The position numbers and the translations under genes are program-made. Positions 10,276 to 20,882 of a DNA stretch of 64,000 bases are shown in pieces. Position 1 is the stretch's first letter, and each line of letters starts with the position of its first letter. This stretch comes from Acanthamoeba castellanii str. Neff. Lineage: Eukaryota; Discosea; Longamoebia; Acanthamoebidae. Where the stretch lies: contig NW_004457269.1 in the NCBI RefSeq assembly GCF_000313135.1, forward strand, positions 218,915 through 282,914, written 5' to 3'. The notes under the pieces were generated by a model, which saw only the letters and a list, made by a program, of their open reading frames with translations, did no database searches and was not told the DNA's origin.

Positions 10276-10559
10276 CCTCGAACAAACGCCAGGCGGTTTG
10301 CTTGCATCCAAATATCTTGAGGACCTCAACGTTAGTCGTACCAGGGGAGAGAGCGAGGGGACTGCTGCCGCTGCGCTGCTCCAATGTCAACGCGGAAAGC
10401 ATTTACCTTCGCCAAACAGCCACAGCAGTGGTGAATAAACAAACTCGTCCGCTCATCTCTAGCACAAGAAGAGAACCAAGTGTTGTTGGTGGGCTTCATT
10501 TGGTTCCGCTTCTTCTTCTTCTTCTTTCGCCACGTCAGTCCCAAGTAAAAGGACCCAAC

Positions 10560-11654
10560 ATGCGGCCAACTCCGACCATCATCGTGGGCCGCAAGAACGA
10601 CCACGTCGAATCCTTCCTCGCAGCCACCTTGGTCGCGGCGGACAAGGATCGCACACGCTTCTCCATCGTCCTCACGCCGGATCTCAATGAGGCGTCGGCC
10701 CTTGTGGACCAGTTGGCCTACCACGCCACCATCCCCATGTACCACTGGGAGACGACGCAGTTGGTGGTCATCGGCGAGCACTATCTGCCGTCGTCCACCT
10801 ACCAGCACCTGGAGACGCGCTTTAAGAACGTCGTGTGCGTGTGCTCCCGCGACAATGTCGAAAGGCTGGCGGTGCAGCACCGACCGCGCAACACCCGGTT
10901 GGTGCCCACAAACAGCGTGCTGGAACTGGCGTCCCTAGGCTGGCGCAAGGCCATCATAGACGAAATCGTGGGCCGGCTCGAGTCGCTAGATTGCGACTTC
11001 CCCAATGCCGACATGAAGGACTTTTACTACGGCATTGTGGACAACGACCACGAGCGCACCTTCCACAGGTTCTATGCCGTGCTCATGGGGCAGATCGACA
11101 TTGCTGCGGTCAAGAAGCGTGGCCGGCAGATACGCGACTTCCACTTTCCCCTTGTTGATGCACGCGTGCGCGAGGCCAAACTCGTGCGGATCGTGCTGCC
11201 GGGTTCGACCTGGCGGCCTTTGTTGCCTCGCATCGACGACTTTGCGGCCTCCCGAGGCGGCGACAAATCCTCCTCTTGTGGCAGCAGCGGCGCACCTCGA
11301 GAGGACCACTATGACCACCAGCAGGAAGAACCCACAGAGATCCTCATGGGTTGCTGCTACACGCCAGGTTTAGACACCGTGTGCGCCCTGGCCGACAAAA
11401 GCCTATCCGGTGTAGGGCTGGTGGTGACCTTCTGGCCCCTGTTCAACCGCACCATCGTCACCGTGTGCTGCCGGCCAGAATCGCGCATCGACGCCTATCG
11501 CCTCATCCGTCACCTCTTTGATCACGTGCCAGGAACCGCCTTTCGCGGATCGCCCTACTACAGCGAGGCCAATGTGCCCTCTCTGTGCTTCCCTTGGACA
11601 GATCAATACATTGCGGATGCGGGATGGACAGTGGCCTCTCCCAGCACGACTTAA
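10560..11654 (+). CDS. unknown protein, possible degenerate nucleotide-binding fold
   Basis: 364 residues, intact, intron-free, starts at ATG 10560. Begins with a beta strand plus turn (PTIIVGRKNDHVESFLAATL) placed like a Walker A segment but without Gly-Lys-Ser/Thr, then RFSIVLTP and, at about residues 60-66, LVVIGEH in a Walker-B-like position. The C-terminal half has DAYRLIRHLFDHVPG. Two readings are possible: a degenerate P-loop fold shared with the proteins at 24.6, 28.8 and 36.7 kb, or a distant DHH/DHHA1-type phosphoesterase; neither is proven. It lies convergent to the MCP gene with only 147 bases between their ends. Confidence 0.7.
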   Translation: MRPTPTIIVGRKNDHVESFLAATLVAADKDRTRFSIVLTPDLNEASALVDQLAYHATIPMYHWETTQLVVIGEHYLPSSTYQHLETRFKNVVCVCSRDNVERLAVQHRPRNTRLVPTNSVLELASLGWRKAIIDEIVGRLESLDCDFPNADMKDFYYGIVDNDHERTFHRFYAVLMGQIDIAAVKKRGRQIRDFHFPLVDARVREAKLVRIVLPGSTWRPLLPRIDDFAASRGGDKSSSCGSSGAPREDHYDHQQEEPTEILMGCCYTPGLDTVCALADKSLSGVGLVVTFWPLFNRTIVTVCCRPESRIDAYRLIRHLFDHVPGTAFRGSPYYSEANVPSLCFPWTDQYIADAGWTVASPSTT

Positions 11655-11801
11655 TCCTCTCGCCGCACCACCCCTGAGAAACGGCCCACCATGGCGTGGG
11701 GAGGGGGGAGACAGTAAAGATTTTGGTTTTGTTGTTTTTTTCTTGACCAACCATGCTCGTTCTGGAAAGGGGACAGCAGGGCAAAGAGCGGGCCGGCAAC
11801 C

Positions 11802-13478
11802 TTACGCCTGGCACACAACGTCGTCGCCCAGCAGGCTAGGGTGGTGGTTGTCAAAGACGGCGACGTCGAAACTGCGGCCCATCATGATGAACTCGACCTC
11901 CTCGGCGACCAGCGCCTGCTGGAGGATGAGGCGCATGAAGGCGCGGCGGTCCTTGAGGCTGAGCATGCCGTTGGGCACCACGGCCGTGCCGTCGCAGGCA
12001 AAGGACTTGACATAGATGTAGCCCTTGGGCGTCTTGCGGAACGACTGCAGCGGCTCCAGCATGCGGTAGACCCGCGCCTCGTCGCCCTCTCCAAAGAGAG
12101 GCTTGTTGTCAACGTAGAACACGTTGGACAGCAGCGGGTCGCGCCCGTTGACGCCGGCGAAGTTAAAGTGCGAGTTCTGCTCGACGCTGGCCTTGCGCCG
12201 CAGCATCCACATGAGGCTGATGAGCGGACCCCCGAGCGGCACCGGCACGTCGACGCGCTGCTGGCCGCGCGGCAGCGTGACGATGTTGTGCTGCACGCGC
12301 GTGATGACCAGGATCTGGTTGCCGTTGGTGAAGGTGCGCGCGTCGTTCTCGTTGAGGTGCACGTAGGTGACGCGCAGGTGGGCGGCGAGGTCCTTGGCCG
12401 TGAGGCGGTGGCCGTCGGCCTTGACCGGCACGATGTCGTGGCCCGATGTGACGATGCACCGGTTGAGCGCGGCGAACTTGACCTCAATCTTGACCACGCT
12501 GCTGGCGTTGTGCTTGTTCATCTGGCCGTAGGGGAACACGCACCCGGCGCACAGGGTGTAGAAGAAGGGCAGCGGCGTGTAGAGGCGCTGGCGGTCGGCC
12601 GAGTCGAGCACCAACTGCTTCCAGTTCTCGCGCTTGCCGATGTGCTCGTTGAGCTCCTTGCCGGCGTAGCCGGCCACCTCCTCCCAGCCGTAGAGCCACA
12701 GGTTGATAAGGCTGTTCCAGTTCTTGTCCTCGACGATCATGGTCGTCATCTCCGGCAGGTACTGGCCGATGGCATTACACCAGCGCACCCAGCCGCGCAC
12801 CCTCTTCTCCGGGGAGCGCGACGAGGACTTCTTGTCGACGGGCCGCGACTGCTCGAAGGAGCGGTCGAACCCCAGGATGGACTGCTCGACGGGATCGAAC
12901 GAGGTGGCGGCGTCGCCCACGCCCTTGTTGCTGCCGTAGGCCTCGGCGTTGTAGATCTTCTTGCCCGCCCTGGCCGTGGCGGCCTTGCCCGTGCGCTCGG
13001 CGGCGTAGCGGGCAAAGGCCTTCTCGTCGGCGCGCTTGAGGATCTCGCCCTCGACGGGGTACTCGGACGGGTAGTCGAGCGAGCAGTCGCCGGTGCCCGC
13101 GCCGGCCGCGCGCCGCGCCGCCTTGATGCCTGGAAGGTCGATCACCAGGTAGGTGTGGTAGATCATGTGGCCCAGGCGCTTGAGCGTGCACGTGGCGGTG
13201 CCGCCAAAGGCCACCTCGCCCTCGTTGAAGGCCTGGTTGTGCGATGACATCATGAAGTCGCCCACCTTGCAGAACCGCAGGCGAAAGAGGTTGGACTTGT
13301 AGCCCTCGCTGAGGATCTTGGCCACCTTGTCGCCGCCGCCCTGCGCCGCCGCCGCCGCACCCGGAACCGCCCCCGCCGAGGAGGACGACGACCGGAGCAT
13401 GTCGACCAGGCTCACGGCGCTGTCGTTGATCACATTGTTGTAGTGGTGCGACGCGGAGGACAGGATGTGGTCCGTCAT
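11802..13478 (-). CDS. NCLDV major capsid protein (double jelly roll)
   Basis: 558 residues from ATG at 13478, no introns, no internal stops. Features seen: N-terminal jelly-roll start with F-x-x-x-T-x-T-x-T-LKRLGHMIYHTYLVIDLP (about 90-115), a Ser/Lys-rich insertion (165-228), and the family hallmark of a proline-aromatic segment before the second barrel, YTPLPFFYTLCAGCVFPYGQ (300-319), followed by VVKIEVKF (328-335). This matches the capsomer protein of nucleocytoplasmic large DNA viruses (established family knowledge), which trimerises into the icosahedral shell. Length is usual (450-600). The sister lineage cannot be fixed by eye; amoebal genomes are known to hold MCP copies related to mollivirus/medusavirus-like viruses. 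Regulation is not evident. The open antisense frame is a shadow. Confidence 0.93.
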   Translation of the reverse strand: MTDHILSSASHHYNNVINDSAVSLVDMLRSSSSSAGAVPGAAAAAQGGGDKVAKILSEGYKSNLFRLRFCKVGDFMMSSHNQAFNEGEVAFGGTATCTLKRLGHMIYHTYLVIDLPGIKAARRAAGAGTGDCSLDYPSEYPVEGEILKRADEKAFARYAAERTGKAATARAGKKIYNAEAYGSNKGVGDAATSFDPVEQSILGFDRSFEQSRPVDKKSSSRSPEKRVRGWVRWCNAIGQYLPEMTTMIVEDKNWNSLINLWLYGWEEVAGYAGKELNEHIGKRENWKQLVLDSADRQRLYTPLPFFYTLCAGCVFPYGQMNKHNASSVVKIEVKFAALNRCIVTSGHDIVPVKADGHRLTAKDLAAHLRVTYVHLNENDARTFTNGNQILVITRVQHNIVTLPRGQQRVDVPVPLGGPLISLMWMLRRKASVEQNSHFNFAGVNGRDPLLSNVFYVDNKPLFGEGDEARVYRMLEPLQSFRKTPKGYIYVKSFACDGTAVVPNGMLSLKDRRAFMRLILQQALVAEEVEFIMMGRSFDVAVFDNHHPSLLGDDVVCQA

Positions 13479-14097
13479 CGTGTGCTTTGAAAGTAGATCA
13501 CGGGCGTGTGTTTGACTACTACCTTGTTGTAGAACGAGGGGTCAACCCTCCGGTGAGTGGTGGGGGAGGTGGATGCGTGGGTGGTGAGGAGCAGAGGAGC
13601 AGAGGAGAACGCGAGGGCACGGTTGCGGAGGTGGGCAAGAGGGAGAAGGGGGAGGCGCAAGCGCCAAGTCGATGGGCGGGCAAGGAGACGGGTGGGGGAG
13701 GACGAGAGAAACCGAATACACTCAGGCGGCAAACAGCCCTTGCGCTTTGGTGTGTCTCTCGCTATGGCATCTTTGGCCAGCACATGGTACCCCCGCCAAC
13801 TGGTACACGCGCACGCGCGAGAGCATCGGGGGCGGAGGTGTGCTTGTGTCCATCGACACCGCCGTCCCCCGCCCGCACAGGCGACTCGTACGCTCCCACT
13901 CGCCTTCCTTCTCTCTGTTGGGTCGGATGTCGACATAGCCCGTCGCCGCCGAGGAGCTCGCCGTCGTGACCGCGGTCGTGACGGCGGCATGGACTTTTTC
14001 ATTCGCCGACTCACGGAAAGGACTGGAAGTAGGAAACACTTCCCCCTTTCGCGCTATGGGCGCTAGAACAAGACATCCTCGCGAATTTGGTCCAACC

Positions 14098-15522
14098 ATG
14101 GTTCTACTTCATGGCGGGACTTTGCCCGCCTCTCTCTCTCTCTCTTTTTCTGTGTTTCTCAGTTGGATCTGCTGGCACGCCATATCATCACTTCCCCTGC
14201 TGTCACCGCTGTGGGAACTACAGACGACGACGCCATCGCTCGACGCCATTGCCACTCTGAAGGGCTCACCGGACAACAACACCGCCACCGGCCACAAGCA
14301 AGAGCAACGACGAAAATTCTGGGACTGGACTGAGGGGTACTCACGCGCCACCAAGTTGACCGGCATTCTTCTACGCCGTGTCATCGCCAGGACCTCGGAT
14401 GCCGACTTCGCCGACTACGTGGATTCCACACAGGCCCTTGACCTTCTGCTGCGTGTCCTTGAGAGGGCCTTGCGGGCTGCCAAAACCGTCGCCATCTTTG
14501 CACCTCGTCTGCCTCCCAGCCTGCTTCCACAATGGCACGCTCGCAGGCCCCGGTCTGACGCCAGCGACGACACCCTCGACCAAGTGCGGCGCGAGCACGG
14601 CACCTGCTCCACGGTGGAGGCCCTCGCCATCGAGTGCGTGCGCGGACAAGGCCACCCCTTGGCCCTGGAGGCCATAGCCAGGCACATCCGCAACCTCCGG
14701 CACGAGGCCACGGCCTGTTTCAACGTCCGCGATCATTCGTGTGTCTTCATATCGCACCACTCCATGCTCGGCGCGCTCGACTGCGGAGCCGACACGCGCG
14801 CCTGCCTCCGGCCGGATCTTCACCAGTACCACGCCGACATTCACGGGCGCATCGCGTCCCTGGCGGATTGTGGGACGCACGCTACGACAAGCATGGGGCA
14901 CGAGTATGTCCTCGCTGTGACCTGCGTCCAGCACATCGTCAGTGCACTGGAGCAGGACCAAGGCAGCACCTCGCCGCCGCCTGGCGTCGTTGATTGCCTT
15001 GCGGTCGTGGCAAGAAGGCCGCTTCGCCCTGGCGAGCTCATGTGCCCCACGAGTCTGGAGCAGCGCTTGAGGCCGCCCACCGGCTACGACTTGGTCGCGA
15101 GATCCGCCGCTCTCATCGAACGCCACCACACTCTGGGCGAACCCGGCTGGCGAAAGTCACTCTTCATCATTTGCCTGACCATGCTCGGCGTGTTCGAAAG
15201 CATGCAGCGACTGTCTGATGCCGAAGCGTGGGCCGCGGATGACGACGACGATGACCAGGACCCCTTCACCCTTCGAGACCGGTTAAAGGACGAGGGCTCA
15301 CAGGCGTTCGCGGCCGTGGCTCGCTTGTTGGGTTTGTCGTGGTGCGACAGCAACGAGGACGGCGAGGATGGCGCCACCAACAACGACAAGATGTCCTGGC
15401 CTCGGGCGTGCATCAACAAGTTCCTGGCTAGTGGTGACCCCACGGCATCCGTGTTACAGTGTCGTTTGTCGGCGACAAAGTGGTTTCAATTTCGCTCGGA
15501 GACGCTCGCCACTCTCCCTTGA
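14098..15522 (+). CDS. large hypothetical protein of a local family
   Basis: 474 residues if the ATG at 14098 is used; the convincing coding signal begins at about 14163, right after a polypyrimidine tract ending TTTCTCAG, so an upstream exon spliced there is a real alternative. The protein is helical with Cys/His-rich spots (HSCVFISHHSMLGALDCGAD) and an acidic run (DDDDDDQD). The stretch GHPLALEAIARHIRNLRHEA is clearly like HPLALVVAHAIVKRYHQAF in the broken gene at 45.5-48.4 kb, so both belong to one family. Function unknown; no enzyme motif seen. The family looks virus-derived because its other members sit only in this decayed block (inference). Confidence 0.7.
   Translation: MVLLHGGTLPASLSLSFSVFLSWICWHAISSLPLLSPLWELQTTTPSLDAIATLKGSPDNNTATGHKQEQRRKFWDWTEGYSRATKLTGILLRRVIARTSDADFADYVDSTQALDLLLRVLERALRAAKTVAIFAPRLPPSLLPQWHARRPRSDASDDTLDQVRREHGTCSTVEALAIECVRGQGHPLALEAIARHIRNLRHEATACFNVRDHSCVFISHHSMLGALDCGADTRACLRPDLHQYHADIHGRIASLADCGTHATTSMGHEYVLAVTCVQHIVSALEQDQGSTSPPPGVVDCLAVVARRPLRPGELMCPTSLEQRLRPPTGYDLVARSAALIERHHTLGEPGWRKSLFIICLTMLGVFESMQRLSDAEAWAADDDDDDQDPFTLRDRLKDEGSQAFAAVARLLGLSWCDSNEDGEDGATNNDKMSWPRACINKFLASGDPTASVLQCRLSATKWFQFRSETLATLP
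14130..14162 (+). repeat. CT-rich polypyrimidine tract, possible 3' splice site
   Basis: A CT dinucleotide run followed by TTTTTCTGTGTTTCTCAG|TTGG. It has every mark of a strong 3' splice site but no matching donor is obvious upstream. Confidence 0.45.
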
Positions 15523-15739
15523 TGTCAATGTTGGCGACGCACACTGTTACACGAGGAACTGGGGCAAGCGAGATCGTCTTCTCAATGTAGAACAGAACAG
15601 TCTTCACAACTCAATAGAAAAGTTTGGCAACATGTTGGGTGGGGGACAGGTGGTGGCGGTGGTAGGGGCGAGGGCAAACGAATGCTGGCCGCTGCGGCGA
15701 CGCTTCTTGGAGGGAGCGACATTTGACTACTTGAGGGAC

Positions 15740-16820
15740 GAGAATCCGGATGGACAGATTGCCACGTCAGGATGCGGTTGCCCACTGCACGCGAGAAGAT
15801 GGCGGCCAACGGGTAGGATTCCATTGTGCAAGTCAACCAATACTTCGACGAGGGGCGGAGGGTGGGCCTACAATGATGAACCAGGAGGTTGTGGCGCCGA
15901 CCGCTGGGAGGCAAGCGAGAGAGAACCACTTTGGGAGAGTTTCGGGGTCGAAAGGGCCTATCGCTTCTTCGGGTTTCGCGACAAGCACTCCAACAGCGTC
16001 AGACCCACCTTCGACGGCGCATACAACACTCTACCTATGAGACTTAGCGGCCGAGGTGGCGGGCGCCGAAATCATCGTCGCCAGGATCGCGCTCTACTAT
16101 GTCAAAGGCAACTACCACCACAGCAGAGCATGTTCGATCGTGGACGCCTATGTGGCCGAGTACCACGACACCCTCTCTCGCGAAGACATGGGGACATTGC
16201 TGGAAGCCTCGCGTTCCACCACCATGGCTAGCACAACAGGGTGAGCGGGACTCCACGACATCCTCTGTTGGGCTGCACAAGACAGGAGAACCACAGGAAG
16301 GAGTTTGACGCCTAAGTCCCAACTGCGGCCCGCCGCGGCCGCTAAGTCCTACACGGTGGCCAACTATGGCGAGATGGAGGCCTCAAGTTCTGTAGGAGTT
16401 GCGCCGGTTGAACGGCAAAGACCACACCACCGAAGCCAAGTTGACTTCAGCCAGTACCATTCACGACCTCGTCGTCCTGGCGGTCAGTTCCCTCGAGCCG
16501 CTGCACCACGTGCCATGTGAATCCAACCCGACCGCAACGCCCGGCGCCTCTATCGACGGTCGGACCGTCTTCGTCGCTTGGAGGTTTCGACGCGGCCTGT
16601 GCTAGTAATATCTACAGCAACGACGACGAAGACGATCTCGCGGATGGCAATGCAACCATCTTCGCTGACGGTTTCTCTTCTGCCCAAGGAACTGCCGACC
16701 GCCGCACCATTATATGCCAACTGTGTCGGCATCGTGCAAACTCGCCATCTCCCCGTGACCCTGCGTCCGTTGCTCCTCATGCTACAATGAAGTTGCATCC
16801 GTCCTCCCGTTATGCTGAAT
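15740..16820 (+). pseudogene. fragmented gene remnant in three frames
   Basis: Successive short frames carry coding-like peptides: IIVARIALYYVKGNYHHSRA (about 16060-16120), HTTEAKLTSASTIHDLVVLA (about 16415-16480) and SNIYSNDDEDDLADGNATIF (about 16605-16665). Each is 50-70 codons long and they lie in three different frames, as expected for a gene with several indels. Family not recognised, though the last piece is similar in kind to the acidic Asn/Asp segment near 46.95 kb. Confidence 0.4.
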
Positions 16821-17227
16821 CCCGCTGGCAAACAGATGGCCTGGGCGGTTGGGAAGGGGAGAGGGAGAACAGGGATGCACAGTAGAGAGGGCAAAGTGGT
16901 GGGTTCGGGTTTAGGTGTAGGGTTGGGTTTAGGCCCGACAGGCTGCCACGTTTCTTTGTGCCTCTCTTGCCTCACTTCCGGCAACACCGAGAAGTAGGAC
17001 ACCTTCGTGGTCTGACATTGGGCGGCGTTGGCTTCGGTTGGCCATGTGCTTGCGGAAGGTGTTGTACAACCCCAGAAGGAGCCCAGTTGGTACTGGTTGT
17101 GATAACGGCACGTCGCGCTTCCCCAAAGGTGCTGGTGCTGTCCGCCGACCTTTGGTCACCAAGCCCAGGGAGGTAGTTTTGGTCCAACTTCGTCTACCGC
17201 ACTCGCGCGCGCACACGCATGACGACT
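16821..17227. other. no gene; telomere-like repeats
   Basis: About 400 bases with no coding character. At 16901-16934 there are degenerate TTAGGG-type units (GGGTTTAGG, TAGGGTTGGGTTTAGG). Confidence 0.45.
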
Positions 17228-18000
17228 GAAAGCGAGGAGGTGTGGAAGTTTACGGCCTTGGGTTCTTGGGTCCAGACGGACAAGGCAGCGGTCGCGACGA
17301 CCCTCCCCTCGTGGCCCTCCAAGAAGGGCATACTTTCGCAAGCCTATATGATCTCGTCGGCATGACGTGGCGCGCTGGTATGTCCTGCCCCTGATGACGA
17401 GGATGCCGACGGTGTGCCACGAACTGCGGCAGCACCTGTGTGCTTCCATCCCTCCCCTCGGGAGAGACCAAGACAACTACCGCCTGTGCCACCGGTTCAC
17501 GAGGACGGTGTGCTATTGCGAGCCTCGGCGGGTGTCTGACCAAGGCTGGAGAGACCCGCGCGCCAAGGGAGGAACACTCGAGTAAGGAAAGGAAGAAGAG
17601 GAGGCGCCAGTTGGCGGAGTGGAAGCATTCGGACTGACTGGCGCTCATGTCTGCCGTACCGGCCAGACCCTACAAGGACGACTTCATCGGTGCGACCCAC
17701 GAATGGTCAGACAGATACGCCCGCCCGATGGCCGGAGCTGACCAACACGCCGGACATGGCCCACACCAAGCGACTGGCCTTCGCATCCTGGGTGATGGCG
17801 ACCTACTTGCCCATCTGCGACGACATCATGGAAGCCAACAACGCCCCTGCCTGGGCCTTTGCGTGACGGCGACCCTTCGGGCCTCCAATGCCTACGGGGC
17901 GGCCTCAGCGACCACCGAGAGCGCGGAGGTCGCGGGTGGCCTTGGTGTTGGCAAAGACCATCTTGCACAGTCGGCGTCCAAGGGCAGTGGACCTGGCTGC
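17228..18000 (+). pseudogene. decayed copy of the gene at 20.9-22.4 kb
   Basis: Peptides in two or three frames match the better copy: ARWYVLPLMTRMPTVCHELR here against ARWYLFPLITTMPTAGLQLR there, and PYKDDFIGATHEWSDRYARP against PYKDDFLGAAHEWIDRYMRR; after a frame jump at about 17760, KRLAFASWVMATYLPICDDI matches KRLAFGEWVLSTYLPACDQV, ending at TGA after PAWAFA. Nucleotide similarity is visible across about 600 bases. Several frame breaks and a premature stop make it non-functional. Confidence 0.8.
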
Positions 18001-18043
18001 TGTGACATAAAGACCATATCGATCAAGTTTCTGCTGTTTATTG

Positions 18044-18364
18044 TTAGGCTTCCGGGGTGACGGTCCAGTTAATGCCTTCTTCGACCTCTACGTGGTAGTT
18101 TTTACCTCGCAAATGACCCAGGGCACGCTGACGGACTGTCTCCTGGTAGGGGTCGCACGCACTAACCAATTCAGCATAGCTCTCCAAGACCTTCTCGAAT
18201 TGCATGCCAGAAGTAGACTGCGGTACTTGGCGGGGGGTTCGTGGGGTAGGTTGCTGCAACTCGAGCACGTTGAACTTGGTTGGCTGGCGCTGTTTATCAT
18301 TCTGATTCATTAGTTCTTCTATCTTGTCGATCAACCTATCGACAGCCTCCACAGTGGCTGCCTC
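18044..18364 (-). CDS. probable terminal exon of a spliced gene
   Basis: On the minus strand a sequence TTTTGATTTGGACAG ends at 18365 and is followed by an in-frame coding stretch of about 106 codons to TAA at 18044. The peptide is helical and charged (AVDRLIDKIEELMNQ, FEKVLESYAELVSACDPYQE, VEVEEGINWTVTPEA) with a Pro/Thr linker. Third-position G/C is lower than in its neighbours, as in the AT-richer host-type genes at the right of the window. The upstream exon could not be placed. It sits between two decayed pieces, where the better copy of the block has an unrelated gene. Confidence 0.5.
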   Translation of the reverse strand, partial: EAATVEAVDRLIDKIEELMNQNDKQRQPTKFNVLELQQPTPRTPRQVPQSTSGMQFEKVLESYAELVSACDPYQETVRQRALGHLRGKNYHVEVEEGINWTVTPEA

Positions 18365-18679
18365 CTGTCCAAATCAAAACATCAGACCGCAGCAAAAACA
18401 ATAACGATAGAGGAGGCATGAATGACCTGGCGCTGCTGTTACCGACCACCATGTCCCTCACTGACGGGAAGGAGAGACAGGTGTCAAAAACCCCATAGAA
18501 TCCTATTCGTTGCTATTTACTATTATTACTGGTGACTCCAAGCACATGGTCGCGACTCCTTCAGGCCAGTTGCCAAGGGCTTTTGTTATTAATAACCACC
18601 GCAGAAATGCTGCCAAGTTGGCGCTATGAATATTCAGCCGCGGTACCTCAACTGCTCTAGTCAATATGCTCACGCAACC

Positions 18680-19156
18680 CGATGGATGTCAGCCTGGCGG
18701 CCATCCGTCTGCTTCGTCCTGCGCGGGCACGGGCACGCACCGTTGATAAAGGCCGTAGAGTAGAGGAGGTTACGTTGCTGGCTCGTGACGGCGGCCGGGT
18801 CCTGCATGGCGGTCGATCATGCCCGGAACACGTCGACCAGGATGGACGTCCTCAGGGGACCGGAGTAGGGCTCCACGTCGTACTTGGCGAGGACGGCACC
18901 CGCGATGGCGACCTCGGCTCCGGCGGCACAGAGGAAGGCGGGGTTGGCCGTCGCCATGGCGTCTGCATCCTCTATCCCGAGTACGGAGGGCATGGACGTC
19001 TCCCCCGTCAGGGGCTTGTTCTTGGCACATTCTTGCCGCCAGGTGCGGGCGGCGTCCAACACGGCTGACCTCAGCCACGCCTCCGGCATGTAGAGGCTGT
19101 CGGTCACCAGCGCAACATCCGACGGCACATCGCTCCAGTCCATCGACAGCATCATC
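18680..19156 (-). pseudogene. decayed copy of the gene at 23.2-24.3 kb
   Basis: Minus-strand peptides match the intact paralog almost word for word: NPAFLCAAGAEVAIAGAVLA against SPAFLCAAGAEAALAGAVLD, and VLDAARTWRQECAKNKPLT against VLDAARTWQEECAKNKPLT. A tryptophan codon of the paralog (F-Q-A-W-S) is TGA here (F-R-A-stop-S), after which MQDPAAVTSQQRNLLYSTAF continues; about 50 codons of the middle are deleted and a frame break follows near 18720. Confidence 0.85.
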
Positions 19157-19299
19157 TCTGCGATGGTCTGGACACCAGGGCCAGGGTCAGAGCCATTGGG
19201 GGCGACCTTGTCCCCCTTCTTCCATGTACCAGTGTGAACGCCTCGACGGTTGCCAGACTAGTGAACAGCGTCACAGCCGACTGATTTCGACGGAAATAA

Positions 19300-19465
19300 C
19301 CAACCTCAACGGCGCCTTTGGCACTCCTGACCAGAAGGAGGACACCCCACGCAAAACCTTCCTCAGTAACTACCGCGAGGTGCGCCACATCAGCGAGTTC
19401 AAGGAGACCTTTGACGCCGGCAAGTTCAGGCTGCCCGTGAGCATGCTGCACAACCACGCCCGCTA
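19300..19465 (+). pseudogene. 3' fragment of the secreted-protein gene at 26.8 kb
   Basis: About 50 codons ending at a TAA read NYREVRHISEFKETFDAGKF, identical to the C-terminal part of the protein encoded at 26809-27645, preceded by GAFGTPDQKEDT against GAFGSLEDKQDT. The 5' three quarters of the gene and the last residues are missing. Confidence 0.85.
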
Positions 19466-19600
19466 ACTCTTTGTCAAAGGTCGTTGCTTAGGCCCAAGCA
19501 TGTCTCTCTCGCCTTTTTACAATCACAAACTGCTTCCCCCCTCCGCCGCGCTCAACCTTAGTTCTCCTCGCGCGCCGCTGGATCTTAACTCTAACCCTAA

Positions 19601-20163
19601 CTATGAGAAGTGTATAGTGCCAAGAGGAGGAGAGCCTTTCGGCTGTCGGCTAAGTGAGAAGATTCCAAGGCCATGACCTCGTTTAGCCACATGAGATCGA
19701 CGCGCACACGGCCCTAGCGATGCACCCGTGCCTACGGCGAACGACTCGAGGTCCACCAGGAGAAGGATGGAGTCCTGTCTGTTCCCCAGCAGAGATTTGA
19801 TGGTGTTGCTATTGAAGGTGGCAAGGAGTTGGCCCATGAAGATGTCGTCGCCGCCGTCGTAGGTCGGTACACCGTTGGTTGCGAGGTGGCTCCTCCGGCC
19901 AGAGGTCGGCCGTCTCCATGACTACGGTCCAAAACCGGTTGCGAGGCGCGGCCAGTGTTGTGGCGTAGCCCAACGCTAGTTGCAGACGATGATCGTCCTC
20001 CTTCGCGTGGCTGAGGAGGAGGAGTTAGCATCTTGCCCCCGTGCTCCGATGGCGCCGTCGAACGGTGGAGCCTACGCAGCGGTCTGCTAGTTGAGGCGAG
20101 GTCTCGCGGCGAGAGGAAGGAAAGCATACAGAGACCGGCAGTGGGCGCGACGGTGTTCAGCAC
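19601..20163 (-). pseudogene. remnant like the F-box gene at 24.6 kb
   Basis: Minus-strand pieces include an F-box-like LSFLSPRDLASTSRPLRRL (around 20110) and, in another frame, LLATFNSNTIKSLLGNRQDS...LLLVDL (around 19800), which lines up with LLACSQEHIAALEGERPRFN...LLVDV in the intact F-box protein. Orientation is opposite to that of the intact gene relative to its neighbours, so the copy has also been rearranged. Confidence 0.5.
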
Positions 20164-20486
20164 CAGAGGCCGGATCTCCTCCCGGAGACAGGCGCGCTTG
20201 CCTTGGCCGCACGCCTCCTCCTTTTCTCGTATGACTGGCGCTTCTCTTCACGGTAGGCCACGGCGGTGGTGGACAACCTTAGCAGAGTGGATTCAACTCA
20301 ACACTACACCTTGTCTGCTCCTCCCTCCCACATTCAAGGCGGAGGCGGAGGACGGAAACGGTACCACGCCCTCGCCAGGAGCACGAGCCTCTCTTGCACA
20401 CGAAATACCTGAGCCTCCTCGATCTCCTTGGACGACATATAGACACCCTGCTGTCTCCCTCCTTCTGCTTCATTTCATTCCCAAAT

Positions 20487-20772
20487 CTATTGCGCCAAGA
20501 GGAGACGCCCCTTCTGGCCGGCGGCAAAGTGGGAAGGGAAGAAGGTCATGACTTCAGCGAACCACGTCTTCTCCTCGCCATCCTCGAGTCTTTTGCAGTA
20601 GGCAAGGCACAGTTGGATCGCAAGGGACAAATGGGCGGCAGTCTCGTCCGGCCTCTGGGGACGTCGAGGCGAGGGAGGCGAGGTCGCGCGGCGGAAGGAA
20701 GGACAGAATGCAGAGTTGAGCGAGAGGGAAAGACAACGGGAGAACGTTCCTATGGCCACTTGCCCCCAGCAC
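20487..20772 (-). pseudogene. remnant like the gene at 27.8-28.5 kb
   Basis: The minus-strand peptide AHLSLAIQLC...EEKTWFAEVMTFFPSHFAAG...GRLLLAQ ends like the protein at 27826-28497 (DHLVLALELC...REKPWLQDVLLTFPSHLASI...RSLLSWT), with the middle deleted. A second F-box-like phrase (ILSFLPPRDLASLAS) lies upstream in another frame. Confidence 0.6.
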
Positions 20773-20882
20773 TAATATACGGAGTTAGTCACACTCGCAG
20801 CACTCTGGATTCTCCTTTCTTGACATTCGCCCAGACGTGAGCCCTTGGGTGTGACGGCAGGTTCAACCCAACCGTGGGTCAC

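Noticed and set aside
11841..13247. 468-codon plus-strand open frame opposite the capsid gene
   Set aside because: It is the mirror of G/C-rich codons of the MCP; the peptide is a Val/Leu/Ala/Glu jumble without any motif.
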